Shown: positions 25,700-34,080 of the stretch, piece by piece
Position numbering within the stretch: the first letter of the stretch is position 1
How the letters are laid out: each line of letters begins with the position of its first letter
NCBI RefSeq assembly: GCF_023617305.1
Contig: NZ_CP081485.1
Coordinates: 796,501 to 860,500, forward strand
Length of the DNA stretch: 64,000 nucleotides
Direction: 5' to 3'
Origin: Methanobrevibacter sp. TLL-48-HuF1
Lineage (GTDB): Archaea; Methanobacteriota; Methanobacteria; Methanobacteriales; Methanobacteriaceae
Made by a program: the position numbers and the translations under genes
Notes under the pieces: generated by a model
Database searches by the model: none
Seen by the model: only the letters and a program-made list of their open reading frames with translations
Told to the model about the DNA's origin: nothing

Positions 25700-26774
25700 A
25701 ATTATCATCAGTTAAATTAAAATACAATTTACCGGTACCTTCCGGTGTTATTTCCAAATCATCACATTGAGGAGACAATGAATTAAGTAAACTGGTTCCC
25801 TCATCAGGTCCCATAAAGTAAGGCAGGTATCCTGAAATAATCACAGGATAAACTGTACACTCTCCAGTATCATTGACAAAGTCCATTTTGACTATATATG
25901 CAATGTGAGTTGCTGAATTTGACATGTCAAATATGAAGTTTCCCAGACTGTAGAATATAGGCTTGCCTTTATACATTTCAATTCCCTGTGTTACATGAGG
26001 ATGTGAACCTAAAACAGCATCTGCACCATAATCTATTACTTCATGAGCCATCTTTTCATGATCAGGATTTGGTGAACGGGAGTATTCATTTCCAAAGTGG
26101 AAATAAACAATTACAACATCTGAACCATTTGCCTTTGCATCCTGAATTTGATGTTTTGCAACATCACTGTCATATGCAGAATAACCGGGATTAGAACCGT
26201 TAGCCTGAGGCATTACATCAGTACTATATTCTTTAAAGTTGTTTGAATCCATATAATTGATTATAGTAATATTTCTCCCATTTATATCACTGCTTGCAGT
26301 TTGGCGAGCCTGAGATTCATTATTTCCTGCACCGATATGAGTGATGCCTGCATCATCCAAAGACTTTAAGGTATCTTTCATACCGTCAGTGCCGTAATCA
26401 AATAAATGGTTGTTAGCCAGTGCTGCAACTGTATTGTTGTTAGCCTTAGCTAATGGAACATAGGAAGGATCGCATTTAAGCGGAACATCCCCTTTTACAG
26501 CATACCCTGAAGTTGTTGCAGCATTTTCAAAATTGATTAATAATAAATCTGCACTTCCGGTTACATTTTCCACATGTCTGAAAGGACTTTCATCCAAACT
26601 TAATACTCCAGCCATATTACGTGCAAACATCACATCACCAGTTACAACAACAGAAGCATTTCCCTTAGGTGTTTCTATTATCGAATTGTTGCTGGTAAAT
26701 GTGACTGCACCAGCTATCAAAGTCAACACTGCCAAAATAACAATTAAAATCAATGTTATTTTTTTAAGCTTCAT
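25683..26774 (-). CDS. CapA-family metallophosphatase-like protein
   Basis: A 363-residue protein with an N-terminal membrane anchor (ITLILIVILAVLTLIAGAV) and a CapA/poly-gamma-glutamate-synthesis-type calcineurin-like domain. SVVVTGDVMFARNM (metal-binding Asp), FENAATT, ANNHLFDYGTDG and VLGSHPHVTQGIE with PIFYSLGNFIFD are in the expected order. It is probably extracytoplasmic. In bacteria CapA is tied to polyglutamate capsules, but stand-alone archaeal members have no proven role. It begins 10 bp inside the end of ftsY. Confidence 0.88.
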   Translation of the reverse strand: MKLKKITLILIVILAVLTLIAGAVTFTSNNSIIETPKGNASVVVTGDVMFARNMAGVLSLDESPFRHVENVTGSADLLLINFENAATTSGYAVKGDVPLKCDPSYVPLAKANNNTVAALANNHLFDYGTDGMKDTLKSLDDAGITHIGAGNNESQARQTASSDINGRNITIINYMDSNNFKEYSTDVMPQANGSNPGYSAYDSDVAKHQIQDAKANGSDVVIVYFHFGNEYSRSPNPDHEKMAHEVIDYGADAVLGSHPHVTQGIEMYKGKPIFYSLGNFIFDMSNSATHIAYIVKMDFVNDTGECTVYPVIISGYLPYFMGPDEGTSLLNSLSPQCDDLEITPEGTGKLYFNLTDDNYESKQ

Positions 26775-28095
26775 TAATGTTTACCTCTTCTCCGCTTTCA
26801 GAAAAGAGCTGATTCAGCATCCAGTCAGCATCATATTCCTTAATGTCATCATATCCCTGACCCATTCCCAAAAAGAGAATAGGTTTTTTGATAACATAAC
26901 CAATAGACAATGATGCTCCCCCTTTACTGTCCGCATCTGCTTTAGTTAAAATAACACCGTCAAGGTCAATGGCTTCATTAAATTTGGAAGCCTGCTGGGT
27001 TGCATCATTACCTGTTAGGGCATCCCCTACAAAGACAACCAAATCAGGTTTTGCAACTCTCTTAATCTTTTTCATTTCATCCATAAGATTGGTGTTGGTC
27101 TGCATCCTACCTGCAGTATCAATTAAAACCAGCTCTTTACCCTGAGCTTTTGCATGTTCAACTGCATCAAATGCAACAGCTGCAGGATCTGAACCTTTCT
27201 GGTGTTTGATAAGCTTAACTCCAACCTTGTCTGCATGGTAATTAACCTGTTCAATAGCACCTGCTCTGAAAGTATCTGCAGCAGCTATTACAGGAGTATA
27301 ACCTTTTTTAAGATAGTAATTAGCTAATTTACCGATGGTTGTTGTTTTACCTGTTCCGTTAATACCGACAAACATTACAACAAGAGGTTCGCCCTGTGCT
27401 TTTTTGGTTTCAATCATTTCAGTCATTGACTTGCCAGGAATATCAATAATTTCAGCTACAGCATTTCTTAGTGCATTGTAGGTATATTCAGTAATGTCAT
27501 TGCTTCTTTTGATTTTACGGCCAACCAGATCATCTTTAACAGAATCCACTACTGCACTAGCTACTTCCATAGCCACGTCCCCTTCCAGAAGACCCATTTC
27601 AAGTTCCCATAAAATATCTTCAAGGTGTTTTTCTGAAATGGTTTTGGCAGTAATAAATGAAAACATTCCACTTGGTTCTTCATCTTCATCAGTTTCTTCA
27701 GAAGAATCCTTATCTTTATTTCTGCTCCAGAAATGAGGTTTTTTAGGTTCTTCTTCCTCTTGAATCTCCTCAGCTGATTCTTCCTCCTGAGACTCTTTCT
27801 TATTATCACCGGATTTTTTACCAAAACTCCAGAAACCAGATTTTTCATCTTTATCATCAGAGGTTTCATTATCTGAAGTGTCAGTTTCTTGAATACTTTC
27901 AACTTCCTGAGGAATTTCAGCTACATCACTTTCAGAATCATCTTCTTCTTTTTTATCTTTCCTGCCAAATGAAAAAAAGGAGAATTTTTTACCGGATTCC
28001 TCTTCAAGATTGTTTTCTTCCTGTGCTTCTTCAATAAGCTCTTCTTCTAATTTATCACTAGTTCGTGAAAACTTCTTTTTCAAAGATTCAAACAA
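26764..28095 (-). CDS. ftsY: Signal recognition particle receptor FtsY
   Basis: A 443-residue SRP receptor. Residues 1-140 are highly acidic with Lys-rich blocks, as in other FtsY N-terminal A domains; it then has the NG GTPase domain. Visible motifs are GINGTGKTTTIGKLA (near 240), DTFRAGAIEQ, DTAGRM, TKADADSKGGASLS and GMGQGYDDI. It docks ribosome-SRP complexes at the membrane for co-translational insertion. It follows pfdA in a conserved archaeal ribosomal-protein neighbourhood. Confidence 0.97.
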   Translation of the reverse strand: MFESLKKKFSRTSDKLEEELIEEAQEENNLEEESGKKFSFFSFGRKDKKEEDDSESDVAEIPQEVESIQETDTSDNETSDDKDEKSGFWSFGKKSGDNKKESQEEESAEEIQEEEEPKKPHFWSRNKDKDSSEETDEDEEPSGMFSFITAKTISEKHLEDILWELEMGLLEGDVAMEVASAVVDSVKDDLVGRKIKRSNDITEYTYNALRNAVAEIIDIPGKSMTEMIETKKAQGEPLVVMFVGINGTGKTTTIGKLANYYLKKGYTPVIAAADTFRAGAIEQVNYHADKVGVKLIKHQKGSDPAAVAFDAVEHAKAQGKELVLIDTAGRMQTNTNLMDEMKKIKRVAKPDLVVFVGDALTGNDATQQASKFNEAIDLDGVILTKADADSKGGASLSIGYVIKKPILFLGMGQGYDDIKEYDADWMLNQLFSESGEEVNINEA

Positions 28096-28211
28096 ATTTT
28101 ACACAACCTTATGGTTTAATTAGAAAATAATATGTTTTTTATAATATTTAAAAAATAAGCAAAATATGGAAAAATAAATTAAATAAAAAAAGTAAAAAAA
28201 GGAAGTTATAT

Positions 28212-28652
28212 CTAGTTTAATCCGGTAGCTGACATGTTTCCTTGAGCAACAGCAGCTAACTGTTCTGCCTGAGCAGATAAAGATCCGATAATGTCAGACA
28301 CCTGTTGCATATTAGATAACATTTTATCCAAACTGTCTTCCAGATCTTTTTTCTGTCTTGCAATAGTTTCTCTTGCTCCGTCAACATCTTTTTTAACAGC
28401 TATTCCAGAACCAATACTTACAATAACTTCATCGGTGTTTTTAAGTTCACCTTTAATGAAAGAACCAGCACCTACAGGTACGAAAGCTTCAACAGAATCT
28501 TTACCTTCCAAATCATCTAAAGTGTTGGTTAATGCATCAACTTCAGCAATGGAAGCTCTGACTAATTCAATTTGTTGCTGAATTAAGTCTCCTTGCTGTT
28601 TGTACACATTTATTTCATTAAGTAATTGATTAAATTTTTGCTGATCTTCCAT
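28212..28652 (-). CDS. pfdA: Prefoldin alpha subunit
   Basis: A 146-residue prefoldin alpha subunit: two long coiled-coil helices at the ends (QKFNQLLNEINVYKQQGDLIQQQIELV; DLEDSLDKMLSNMQQVSDIIGSL) around the beta-hairpin core FVPVGAGSFIKGEL and VSIGSGIAVKKD. With the beta subunit it forms the jellyfish-shaped chaperone that hands unfolded proteins to the thermosome. It sits between L18a and ftsY, as in other Methanobacteriales. Confidence 0.95.
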   Translation of the reverse strand: MEDQQKFNQLLNEINVYKQQGDLIQQQIELVRASIAEVDALTNTLDDLEGKDSVEAFVPVGAGSFIKGELKNTDEVIVSIGSGIAVKKDVDGARETIARQKKDLEDSLDKMLSNMQQVSDIIGSLSAQAEQLAAVAQGNMSATGLN

Positions 28653-28662
28653 AGTAACACCC

Positions 28663-28887
28663 TTATAAAATTTCTTTTAAAATTGGGTCTACAACATCTT
28701 CAGGTGCGATTTCAGCAATATCTTTAATAGAAATTTGGTTTCTGTTTAAACCATGTTTACTTCCAAAACGTTCATAAATTTTTTCTTCTAAATCAGCTAC
28801 ATTGGTAGCTTTGTATTCTTTAGTAAATTTATGATATGAATCGCCCATTACAAAAGTACCTTTAACTCTGTAAATTTTTGTTATCAT
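28663..28887 (-). CDS. rpl18a: 50S ribosomal protein L18Ae/LX
   Basis: A 74-residue archaeal LX protein (equivalent to part of eukaryotic L20/L18a): KIYRVKGTFVMG, FTKEYKATNVADLEEKIYERFGSKHGLNRNQI. It binds the large subunit. It is 10 bp from pfdA and 21 bp from aIF6, in one likely transcript. Confidence 0.95.
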   Translation of the reverse strand: MITKIYRVKGTFVMGDSYHKFTKEYKATNVADLEEKIYERFGSKHGLNRNQISIKDIAEIAPEDVVDPILKEIL

Positions 28888-28908
28888 ATTAACTCCTCAG
28901 GATATTAT

Positions 28909-29580
28909 TTATAAATCGTCTAAAAAGCCTAATGCTTCTTCAACTCTAGCCATTTCAGGACCTGTACTTTCTTTAGCTACAATAGCTCCGCTTGAATTCG
29001 CAAGAGAGCATGCCCCAACTAAAGAAATACCTCTACCTACAGTACCAATATCTCCTTCAACACCAAATACATCACGAGCAAAGTCTACTTCAGTTTCAGT
29101 GGCATTTTTATCCATTAAAAATCCTTTGTTGGTAACTGTAATCAGTGAACCGATAATGTCGCTTCCAACCATGGAAGTTGATTCAACATTTACATCTAAA
29201 GTATCTTCAATGACTTTAACTGCCCCATCAGATAAAAATGGGCTTACAATAGCTCCGGTATCATTAGCTGCAACAATATTACCTACTGCAGTATAATTTC
29301 CTGGAATTGTAGCTACATTTAAACCTAATTCCTCAAACTGTTTAACTTCTCTATCTAATACATGTGGGGAAACAACAATACCGTTTGAATTAGCTACAGC
29401 TAAAGATCCGATAAGATTACATCCGGAAATAGAAGATTTTACAGCCTCAACTTCTAATGTTTCCTCAATCAACTTAACTTTTTCATCAAGAAGATTGTAA
29501 GGAACAATAGCCAAATCATCAGTTGCTAAAATAAATACTCCTATATTAGGATTATCTACAATGTTTATTCTTCTTAACAT
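28909..29580 (-). CDS. eif6: Translation initiation factor 6 (aIF6)
   Basis: A 223-residue anti-association factor that binds the 50S subunit and prevents premature joining to 30S. The family's five-fold repeat can be seen in recurring VGSDIIGSL, VANSNGIVVSP and AANDTGAIVSP motifs. The length is standard. It is between L31e and L18a, the conserved archaeal order. Confidence 0.97.
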   Translation of the reverse strand: MLRRINIVDNPNIGVFILATDDLAIVPYNLLDEKVKLIEETLEVEAVKSSISGCNLIGSLAVANSNGIVVSPHVLDREVKQFEELGLNVATIPGNYTAVGNIVAANDTGAIVSPFLSDGAVKVIEDTLDVNVESTSMVGSDIIGSLITVTNKGFLMDKNATETEVDFARDVFGVEGDIGTVGRGISLVGACSLANSSGAIVAKESTGPEMARVEEALGFLDDL

Positions 29581-29616
29581 ATTGTTACCTCACGCAGTAT
29601 TGAAGTAGTATTATAG

Positions 29617-29862
29617 CTATTCTGCTAAAGTAGCTTCTACTACGCCATCATCATCTTTAACTGCTTTTACAGTAATTTTAGAAGGTATTTTTTGAATACC
29701 TCTTGCCCAAATTTCATGATTAATAGATTCATCGAGCTTTACTTCTTCAGCTTTCATGTGTTTGAATAAGAAGTTTTGTACTTCTCTGATAGCTCTAGGA
29801 GCTCTGATAGTCCTTTTGACTTTTTTTACGTTTCTAAGTGGAATTGTATAAACTCTTTCCAT
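29617..29862 (-). CDS. rpl31e: 50S ribosomal protein L31e
   Basis: An 81-residue L31e: [34 protein letters not shown], then [24 protein letters not shown] basic large-subunit protein near the tunnel exit. It is directly downstream of L39e; a ribosome site AGGGGGAT precedes the ATG. Confidence 0.97.
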   Translation of the reverse strand: MERVYTIPLRNVKKVKRTIRAPRAIREVQNFLFKHMKAEEVKLDESINHEIWARGIQKIPSKITVKAVKDDDGVVEATLAE

Positions 29863-29874
29863 GAAAAATCCCCC

Positions 29875-30030
29875 TTATAATTTAAGACTGTTTCTTCTCC
29901 AATGTCTAGGTTTAGGTCTGTATCTAAGTTTACGGTTAGTCTTAGCATAAGCCCAGATTGGAATTCTTCTGTTTTGTTTATTTGCTTTTGCCATTCTTAA
30001 TTTTTTAGCTAATGGTTTATTTCTACTCAT
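29875..30030 (-). CDS. rpl39e: 50S ribosomal protein L39e
   Basis: A 51-residue very basic protein that is easy to miss because of its size. It begins [19 protein letters not shown], has [20 protein letters not shown] and ends [10 protein letters not shown], the hallmark of L39e, which lines the ribosomal exit tunnel. A ribosome site (AGGTGAG) lies before the ATG at 30028-30030. It is immediately upstream of L31e. Confidence 0.97.
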   Translation of the reverse strand: MSRNKPLAKKLRMAKANKQNRRIPIWAYAKTNRKLRYRPKPRHWRRNSLKL

Positions 30031-30051
30031 TTTCTCACCTTATAATAATAA

Positions 30052-30636
30052 TTATTTTTTATACCCGGTAACACGAGTTTGATAATGCTCAGGGAAAATA
30101 TCCAATGAATTTCCTCCTTTTTCATCAATTAAAGTCCTTATTTCAACCTCATAATCAGAGCTATTGTCCTTATTGCTTTTTTCATGAGATATTTCAAATA
30201 AATTAGATGTAATTAATTTAATTGTTTTATGGCCAAAACTATCCAAATTAACATACTGAACATCTTTTCTATCTTCAAGACTTTTAATCTGATTTATATT
30301 AAGTTTAGGAGTTCTATCATCCCTTCTGGTTCCATCGGCTATAATATCATACATTTCAGAAATCTCTTCAACAACATTTTCATGAATGAACTTTATTCCG
30401 TCATTGGGAAATCCGTCTTCCATAATCATATCACAGGTTTTATCTAAAAGTTCAAAATCCAAATCAAGAACTCTGTGATTAAACCCGAGAGATTTGGCTG
30501 AAAGGCTTGCTGGAATATAAGAATCATAAACACCAAAATTGGCAGTACATAATTCAACATCAAGACCAAGTCTTTTAAGCATAACCGCCATAAAAGAGCT
30601 GTCTTTTCCTCCACTGTATAATACACAAGCTTTCAT
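30052..30636 (-). CDS. PP-loop (N-type ATP pyrophosphatase) protein
   Basis: A 194-residue protein with the PP-loop SGGKDSS at residues 8-14 and ADGTRRDDRTPKLN in the middle, as in an archaeal group near tRNA-modifying and asparagine-synthetase-type adenylating enzymes. It probably activates a carbonyl or a tRNA base with ATP, but the substrate is unknown. Its place between the PDCD5-like and L39e genes suggests translation or tRNA modification, by inference only. Confidence 0.8.
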   Translation of the reverse strand: MKACVLYSGGKDSSFMAVMLKRLGLDVELCTANFGVYDSYIPASLSAKSLGFNHRVLDLDFELLDKTCDMIMEDGFPNDGIKFIHENVVEEISEMYDIIADGTRRDDRTPKLNINQIKSLEDRKDVQYVNLDSFGHKTIKLITSNLFEISHEKSNKDNSSDYEVEIRTLIDEKGGNSLDIFPEHYQTRVTGYKK

Positions 30637-30641
30637 TAATA

Positions 30642-30998
30642 TTATTTCCTTGTAATTTTAATTTCTCTTTTCTGACCAGCTATCTGTCTTAAAAGTACTT
30701 TTAACTGTTCATCAGTTACTTTACCTCTTAAGCTGCCAGCTTGAGCAGATTGGATTAATTGAATTTCAATTTGATTAACAAGCTCTGGTTTAGTCAATTT
30801 AAGGTTAGCTAATCTTGAACGTGCTTCAGTAGTCAAAATTTGAGCTATCAAAGCTTTCTTTTGCTCCTCAAATTGTCTTTGTGCTTCTTGCTGTTGCATT
30901 TGTTGTTGTGCTTGTTGTTGCATTTGACCTTGTGCAGCAGCTTGTCTGGCTTCTAATTCCGCCATTCTTTTACGGCGAATTTCATCAAGATCACTCAT
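30642..30998 (-). CDS. PDCD5/TFAR19-family DNA-binding protein
   Basis: A 118-residue protein. A Gln- and Ala-rich helical N-terminus (residues 15-45) leads to the compact three-helix PDCD5 core: ILTTEARSRLANLKLTKPELVNQIE, then LIQSAQ and QLKVLLRQI. The archaeal members bind DNA in vitro, and the cell role is not settled. It lies between S19e and the PP-loop gene as is usual in archaea. Confidence 0.93.
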   Translation of the reverse strand: MSDLDEIRRKRMAELEARQAAAQGQMQQQAQQQMQQQEAQRQFEEQKKALIAQILTTEARSRLANLKLTKPELVNQIEIQLIQSAQAGSLRGKVTDEQLKVLLRQIAGQKREIKITRK

Positions 30999-31021
30999 AT
31001 CAAACTCTCCAAATAATTTAA

Positions 31022-31459
31022 TTAATATTTTGCAAGATTAGGAATATCCTTAATGATTTCAGCAGAAATTTTATCTAAGAATGATCTTCCTGCTGGAGTA
31101 ACAACTCTTCCACCTACAACTTTTTCAACATATCCTGCATCTTCTAATTGGTGTAGTGCATTTCTTACGATAGCTCCACTACCTTTTCTAAATACTTCAG
31201 GAGTTACTCCACGGTCTTTTTTACCACCGTAGAAAGTTCTTAAGCTCATAACTCCCACAGGTCCGTCCATGTACACTCTTCTGATGATAGATGCACATCT
31301 GGTATACCACCAGTCGACATCTTCAGGTTTTCTTTCTTTGTGAACACCGGTTTTTACAAAATTGGACCATGCAGGGGAATTGATTTTATCATTGTTTTTA
31401 AATTCTTCTGCGACTTTTTTAATTAATAAATCTGCAGGTACATCAAATACAGTAGTCAT
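31022..31459 (-). CDS. rps19e: 30S ribosomal protein S19e
   Basis: A 145-residue S19e: [49 protein letters not shown] and [26 protein letters not shown], an archaeal/eukaryotic winged-helix ribosomal protein. The 104-bp gap to yhbY has only a weak CCTA/TAGG hairpin; a separate promoter is possible but not clear. Confidence 0.97.
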   Translation of the reverse strand: MTTVFDVPADLLIKKVAEEFKNNDKINSPAWSNFVKTGVHKERKPEDVDWWYTRCASIIRRVYMDGPVGVMSLRTFYGGKKDRGVTPEVFRKGSGAIVRNALHQLEDAGYVEKVVGGRVVTPAGRSFLDKISAEIIKDIPNLAKY

Positions 31460-31563
31460 ATTAATTCTCCAATATTTAATTTTAAATAATTGTCCTCATA
31501 ATCAACTGTAAATTTAAGACCTAATAAAAATAGGGCCTGTAACTCTAAATTTAAGCAATGTTT

Positions 31564-31821
31564 TTAAGGCTTTTTTTTATAAATGACAGCGACATTTCCT
31601 CTAACATCTATAAGTTTAGATCTGGTTTTCTGGACAATGTCTGCTATATAATCATCTTTATTTTTAGCGATATTTTTTGCAAATTTAAGTTTAACAATTT
31701 CATTAGCTTTAAGTTGGCGTTTGATTTCTTCAATGACATTGTCATTAACACCAGCTTTACCAATATTCATTGTCATAGCGGAAAGAGCTCTATTCATCAT
31801 TTCTTTTTTTGATTGACTCAT
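31564..31821 (-). CDS. YhbY-family (CRM domain) RNA-binding protein
   Basis: An 85-residue single CRM/YhbY domain: the N-terminal helical region, VNDNVIEEIKRQLKANEIVKLKFAKNI, and the C-terminal strand KLIDVRGNVAVIYKKKP. Bacterial YhbY associates with pre-50S particles. The ATG follows AAGGAGAGCT, which lies inside the end of rnp4, so the genes overlap by 32 bp and are probably coupled. Confidence 0.92.
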   Translation of the reverse strand: MSQSKKEMMNRALSAMTMNIGKAGVNDNVIEEIKRQLKANEIVKLKFAKNIAKNKDDYIADIVQKTRSKLIDVRGNVAVIYKKKP

Positions 31822-32155
31822 ATTTAGCTCTCCTTTTATTTTTTTTCTCCTTATGATAAGGAATTTTCATAACATGCCCACACTCGCCACATAAAATGTT
31901 AACTTCTTCGTTAACTAGCCGGACTGTAGCGTTGTGACCAGGGTAGAGAAACTTATTACACTTTTTACAATACCTTCTTGCCCATTTATCGGGAATTTTA
32001 GTATTATACTTGGTAGATAACTTCTTAGCTAATATAACATAACGATTACTTCTTTCAGGGTGCTTTTCGAATTCCATCTCAGCACGTTCAAAAAGAATAT
32101 TCATACGTTCAATAGCTATTTCAATCATCCATTTTGGTCTTTTTCCTCTACTCAA
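31790..32155 (-). CDS. rnp4: Ribonuclease P protein component 4 (Rpp21)
   Basis: About 121 residues, with two zinc-binding Cys pairs: RYCKKCNKFLYPG and LCGECGHVMKIPYH. It matures the 5' ends of tRNAs with the catalytic RNA and other protein subunits. I placed the start at TTG 32153-32155 (then SRGKRPKWMIEIAIERM): a perfect AGGAGG lies six bases before it but would be inside the reading frame from the ATG at 32170. It heads the minus-strand ribosomal/RNA run. Confidence 0.93.
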   Translation of the reverse strand: MSRGKRPKWMIEIAIERMNILFERAEMEFEKHPERSNRYVILAKKLSTKYNTKIPDKWARRYCKKCNKFLYPGHNATVRLVNEEVNILCGECGHVMKIPYHKEKKNKRRAKYESIKKRNDE

Positions 32156-32170
32156 AGATATCCTCCTCAT

Positions 32171-32793
32171 AATTATAATAATAACTATTAAATTAGGATA
32201 TAATATTCAAAAATTGAATTAAAATGATTTGCGCATATTAAAACAAAAACCATAGTTAAAATAACCTTAGGTTAATATGAATATTAGGAATAAATTTGTT
32301 TTTCTATATTTATAAAGGTTGTGTTAAAAAAGAAATTTTATTAAAATCAATATAATTTTTAACTTTAAAGTATATGAAAATTTCCATAAAAATAATTTTA
32401 AAAAAAAGACAGTTCAAAAAAAATGATTAAATAACACTATAAAACATGAAAGTAATACTTAATAATATAAAAAAATTAGAAAAAAATATACAAACTCTAA
32501 AAATATAACGAAATAACTAAAAAATGTACAAAACTATATAAATGATAAAAATCTAAATAACAATTAGATAGCAATAAAAATTGTGTTAATTGTAATAAAA
32601 ATTTTAAACAACAAAAGCTATCGGAATAATAGGCTGTCTTTACTGGCTGCCTATTATTTTCAGATATATTCTATTTTTTAAAAAGTGGTAACAAAGACTA
32701 TTTTTATTTTTAAGCTTTTTAAACCTATTTCAAAAATATTACCTTATAATATAAATAGTATTATTTTAATAATATAAATGTGAGGTCACAAAT
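32171..32793. other. Gene-free region upstream of rnp4 and of the PH-domain gene
   Basis: A 623-bp A+T-rich stretch. It should hold the minus-strand promoter of the rnp4 run near its left end, locus A in the middle, and the PH-domain gene promoter near its right end (TTATAATATAAATAG at about 32744). I see no protein-coding gene. Confidence 0.5.
32535..32680 (+). ncRNA. Candidate small RNA locus A
   Basis: A TATA-like TATATAAAT at 32535-32543 lies about 25-30 bases before an enclosing stem (GATAGC 32567-32572 with GCTATC 32617-32622). Inside are GTGTTAATTGTAAT (32583-32596) and ATTTTAAACAAC (32601-32612), both repeated exactly in locus B about 880 bp away. A second hairpin, AATAATAGGC (32625-32634) with GCCTATTATT (32649-32658) and a 14-nt loop, is followed by a T-run ending near 32678, fit for termination. 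No protein frame is seen. RNA status is inferred; strand is chosen from TATA and terminator placement. Confidence 0.5.
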
Positions 32794-33204
32794 ATGGCAT
32801 TTTTAGATAAAGTAATAGGTTACGGCGATGTAAGTTCAGATATGGAAAAAGACTATGTATCAGAATTCTTTTTTGAAGATGAAGAAGTAATTCAGTCATA
32901 TCAGTTTATAAGAGATCAGATAATTTTAACTAATTATGGAATCTATGAAGTAGATGTTCAAGGATTAAGCGGCAAAAAAGTAGAAGTTAAATTTTTCCCG
33001 AAAGACACGATTAAAACTATTTCATTTGAAACAGCAGGAACTTTAGACTTTGATGTAGATATTAAAATAGGTGTAACCAACAACACTGTTGTTAATGTAG
33101 ACGGAGCAGCTTATAGTGAACCATTATCATTTAAAGTACCTTCAGACCAAGCTGAAGAAGCAAAAGAAATTGTGCACCTAGTAAAAGAACATTATTTATT
33201 TTAA
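32794..33204 (+). CDS. PH-domain-like protein
   Basis: A 136-residue protein resembling bacterial-type pleckstrin-homology (bPH) domains: FFEDEEVIQSYQFIRDQIILTNYGIYEVD then KKVEVKFFPKDTIKTISFETAGT and a final helix AEEAKEIVHLVKEHYLF. These small soluble proteins have unknown ligands. A ribosome site GTGAGGT precedes the ATG. It stands alone between two RNA-like loci. Confidence 0.75.
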   Translation: MAFLDKVIGYGDVSSDMEKDYVSEFFFEDEEVIQSYQFIRDQIILTNYGIYEVDVQGLSGKKVEVKFFPKDTIKTISFETAGTLDFDVDIKIGVTNNTVVNVDGAAYSEPLSFKVPSDQAEEAKEIVHLVKEHYLF

Positions 33205-33375
33205 AGGATTTCTATAAATCCTATTCTATTTTTTACAAAAATAAAAATTTCAGTTTCACATTTAATTTTATTAAAGTCATATTAACAAAAAGTATTTATA
33301 CTTCTTTTTAGAATGTTTATATGATATCGAACAATATCACAGTTAAAAACTAAATAAATTGGGAATATTTGATAA

Positions 33376-33530
33376 TTTATAAAAAACTAAATATGTTTTA
33401 AATCAATAAAATTAGAGAAGTTTAGAAAGGTTGAATAAAAAATACTAACTATATATTGATGTGTTAATTGTAATTTAATGTTTAAATTTTATTAATAATT
33501 TTAAACAACGAGTTCTACTTCTCTAAATCC
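33376..33530 (+). ncRNA. Candidate small RNA locus B
   Basis: A TATA-like TTTATAAAAAA at 33376-33386 is followed after about 30 bases by TTAGAGAAGT (33412-33421), which pairs perfectly over 10 bp with ACTTCTCTAA (33517-33526). Inside are the same two blocks as locus A: GTGTTAATTGTAAT (33461-33474) and ATTTTAAACAAC (33498-33509), in the same order. The enclosing stem differs in sequence from that of A but pairs in both, which suggests conserved structure. The interior is longer than in A. Confidence 0.5.
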
Positions 33531-33676
33531 CATACAACACTATTTTCAAATAGAATAAACCAAATTATATTAAAATATCTTGTTTATGTATAGGCATATT
33601 ATATTTTTAACCCCATGTACTATTTAAATATTTTTATAAAAAACTACAGCACCTTATTTAAAAACAGGATAATTTT

Positions 33677-33686
33677 CCCCCCCCCC
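33677..33686. repeat. C10 homopolymer
   Basis: Ten consecutive C in a very A+T-rich intergenic region. A TATA-like TTTTATAAAAAAC lies about 45 bases upstream, so the tract may fall in a 5' leader. No frame crosses it. Confidence 0.9.
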
Positions 33687-34080
33687 GATTTTAATATTAA
33701 AGAAAAATAGAAATTTAAATGAAAAATAAAGTAATTTAAAGCCTAAAAATAGGATAAACTATAAAAAACCTACATTAAATTTAACCTTCCATTAACTTCA
33801 TAAAAATTTAATTTTGATTAATTTTTAAAATAAAATTTAAAAATAATCCTATTAAAAAATAAAAATATTAAAAATTTAAATAAAATATATTTAAAACTTT
33901 ATTAAAATATTCATAAATTTTTTAAAACTCCCGTATTTAACAGTAAAAGATATAATTTTCAAAAAAATAAAAATAGAAAACAGATTGTATCCCATTATAT
34001 AAATTACCCCTAATAGATACAATATTTGAAAAATAAGTAACTTATAAACAGTTCAAAAAAAAACAGTTTAAATTTAAACA

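Larger units (their letters stand above)
33205..34080. other. Long gene-free region with RNA-like locus B and poly-C tract
   Basis: An 876-bp A+T-rich gap. It contains a small TGATAT/ATATCA inverted repeat near 33320-33340, locus B (33376-33526), a C10 tract at 33677-33686, and no protein gene that I can support. Several T-rich runs could end transcripts from either side. Confidence 0.5.

Noticed and set aside
32583-33509. A CRISPR array from the repeated GTGTTAATTGTAAT and ATTTTAAACAAC blocks
   Set aside because: There are only two copies, about 880 bp apart with a gene in between; spacing and number do not fit an array, and no cas gene is present.
33440-33530. A C/D-box small RNA at locus B
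   Set aside because: A TGATGT resembles box C in B, but locus A lacks it and no clear CTGA box D with complementary guide is seen.
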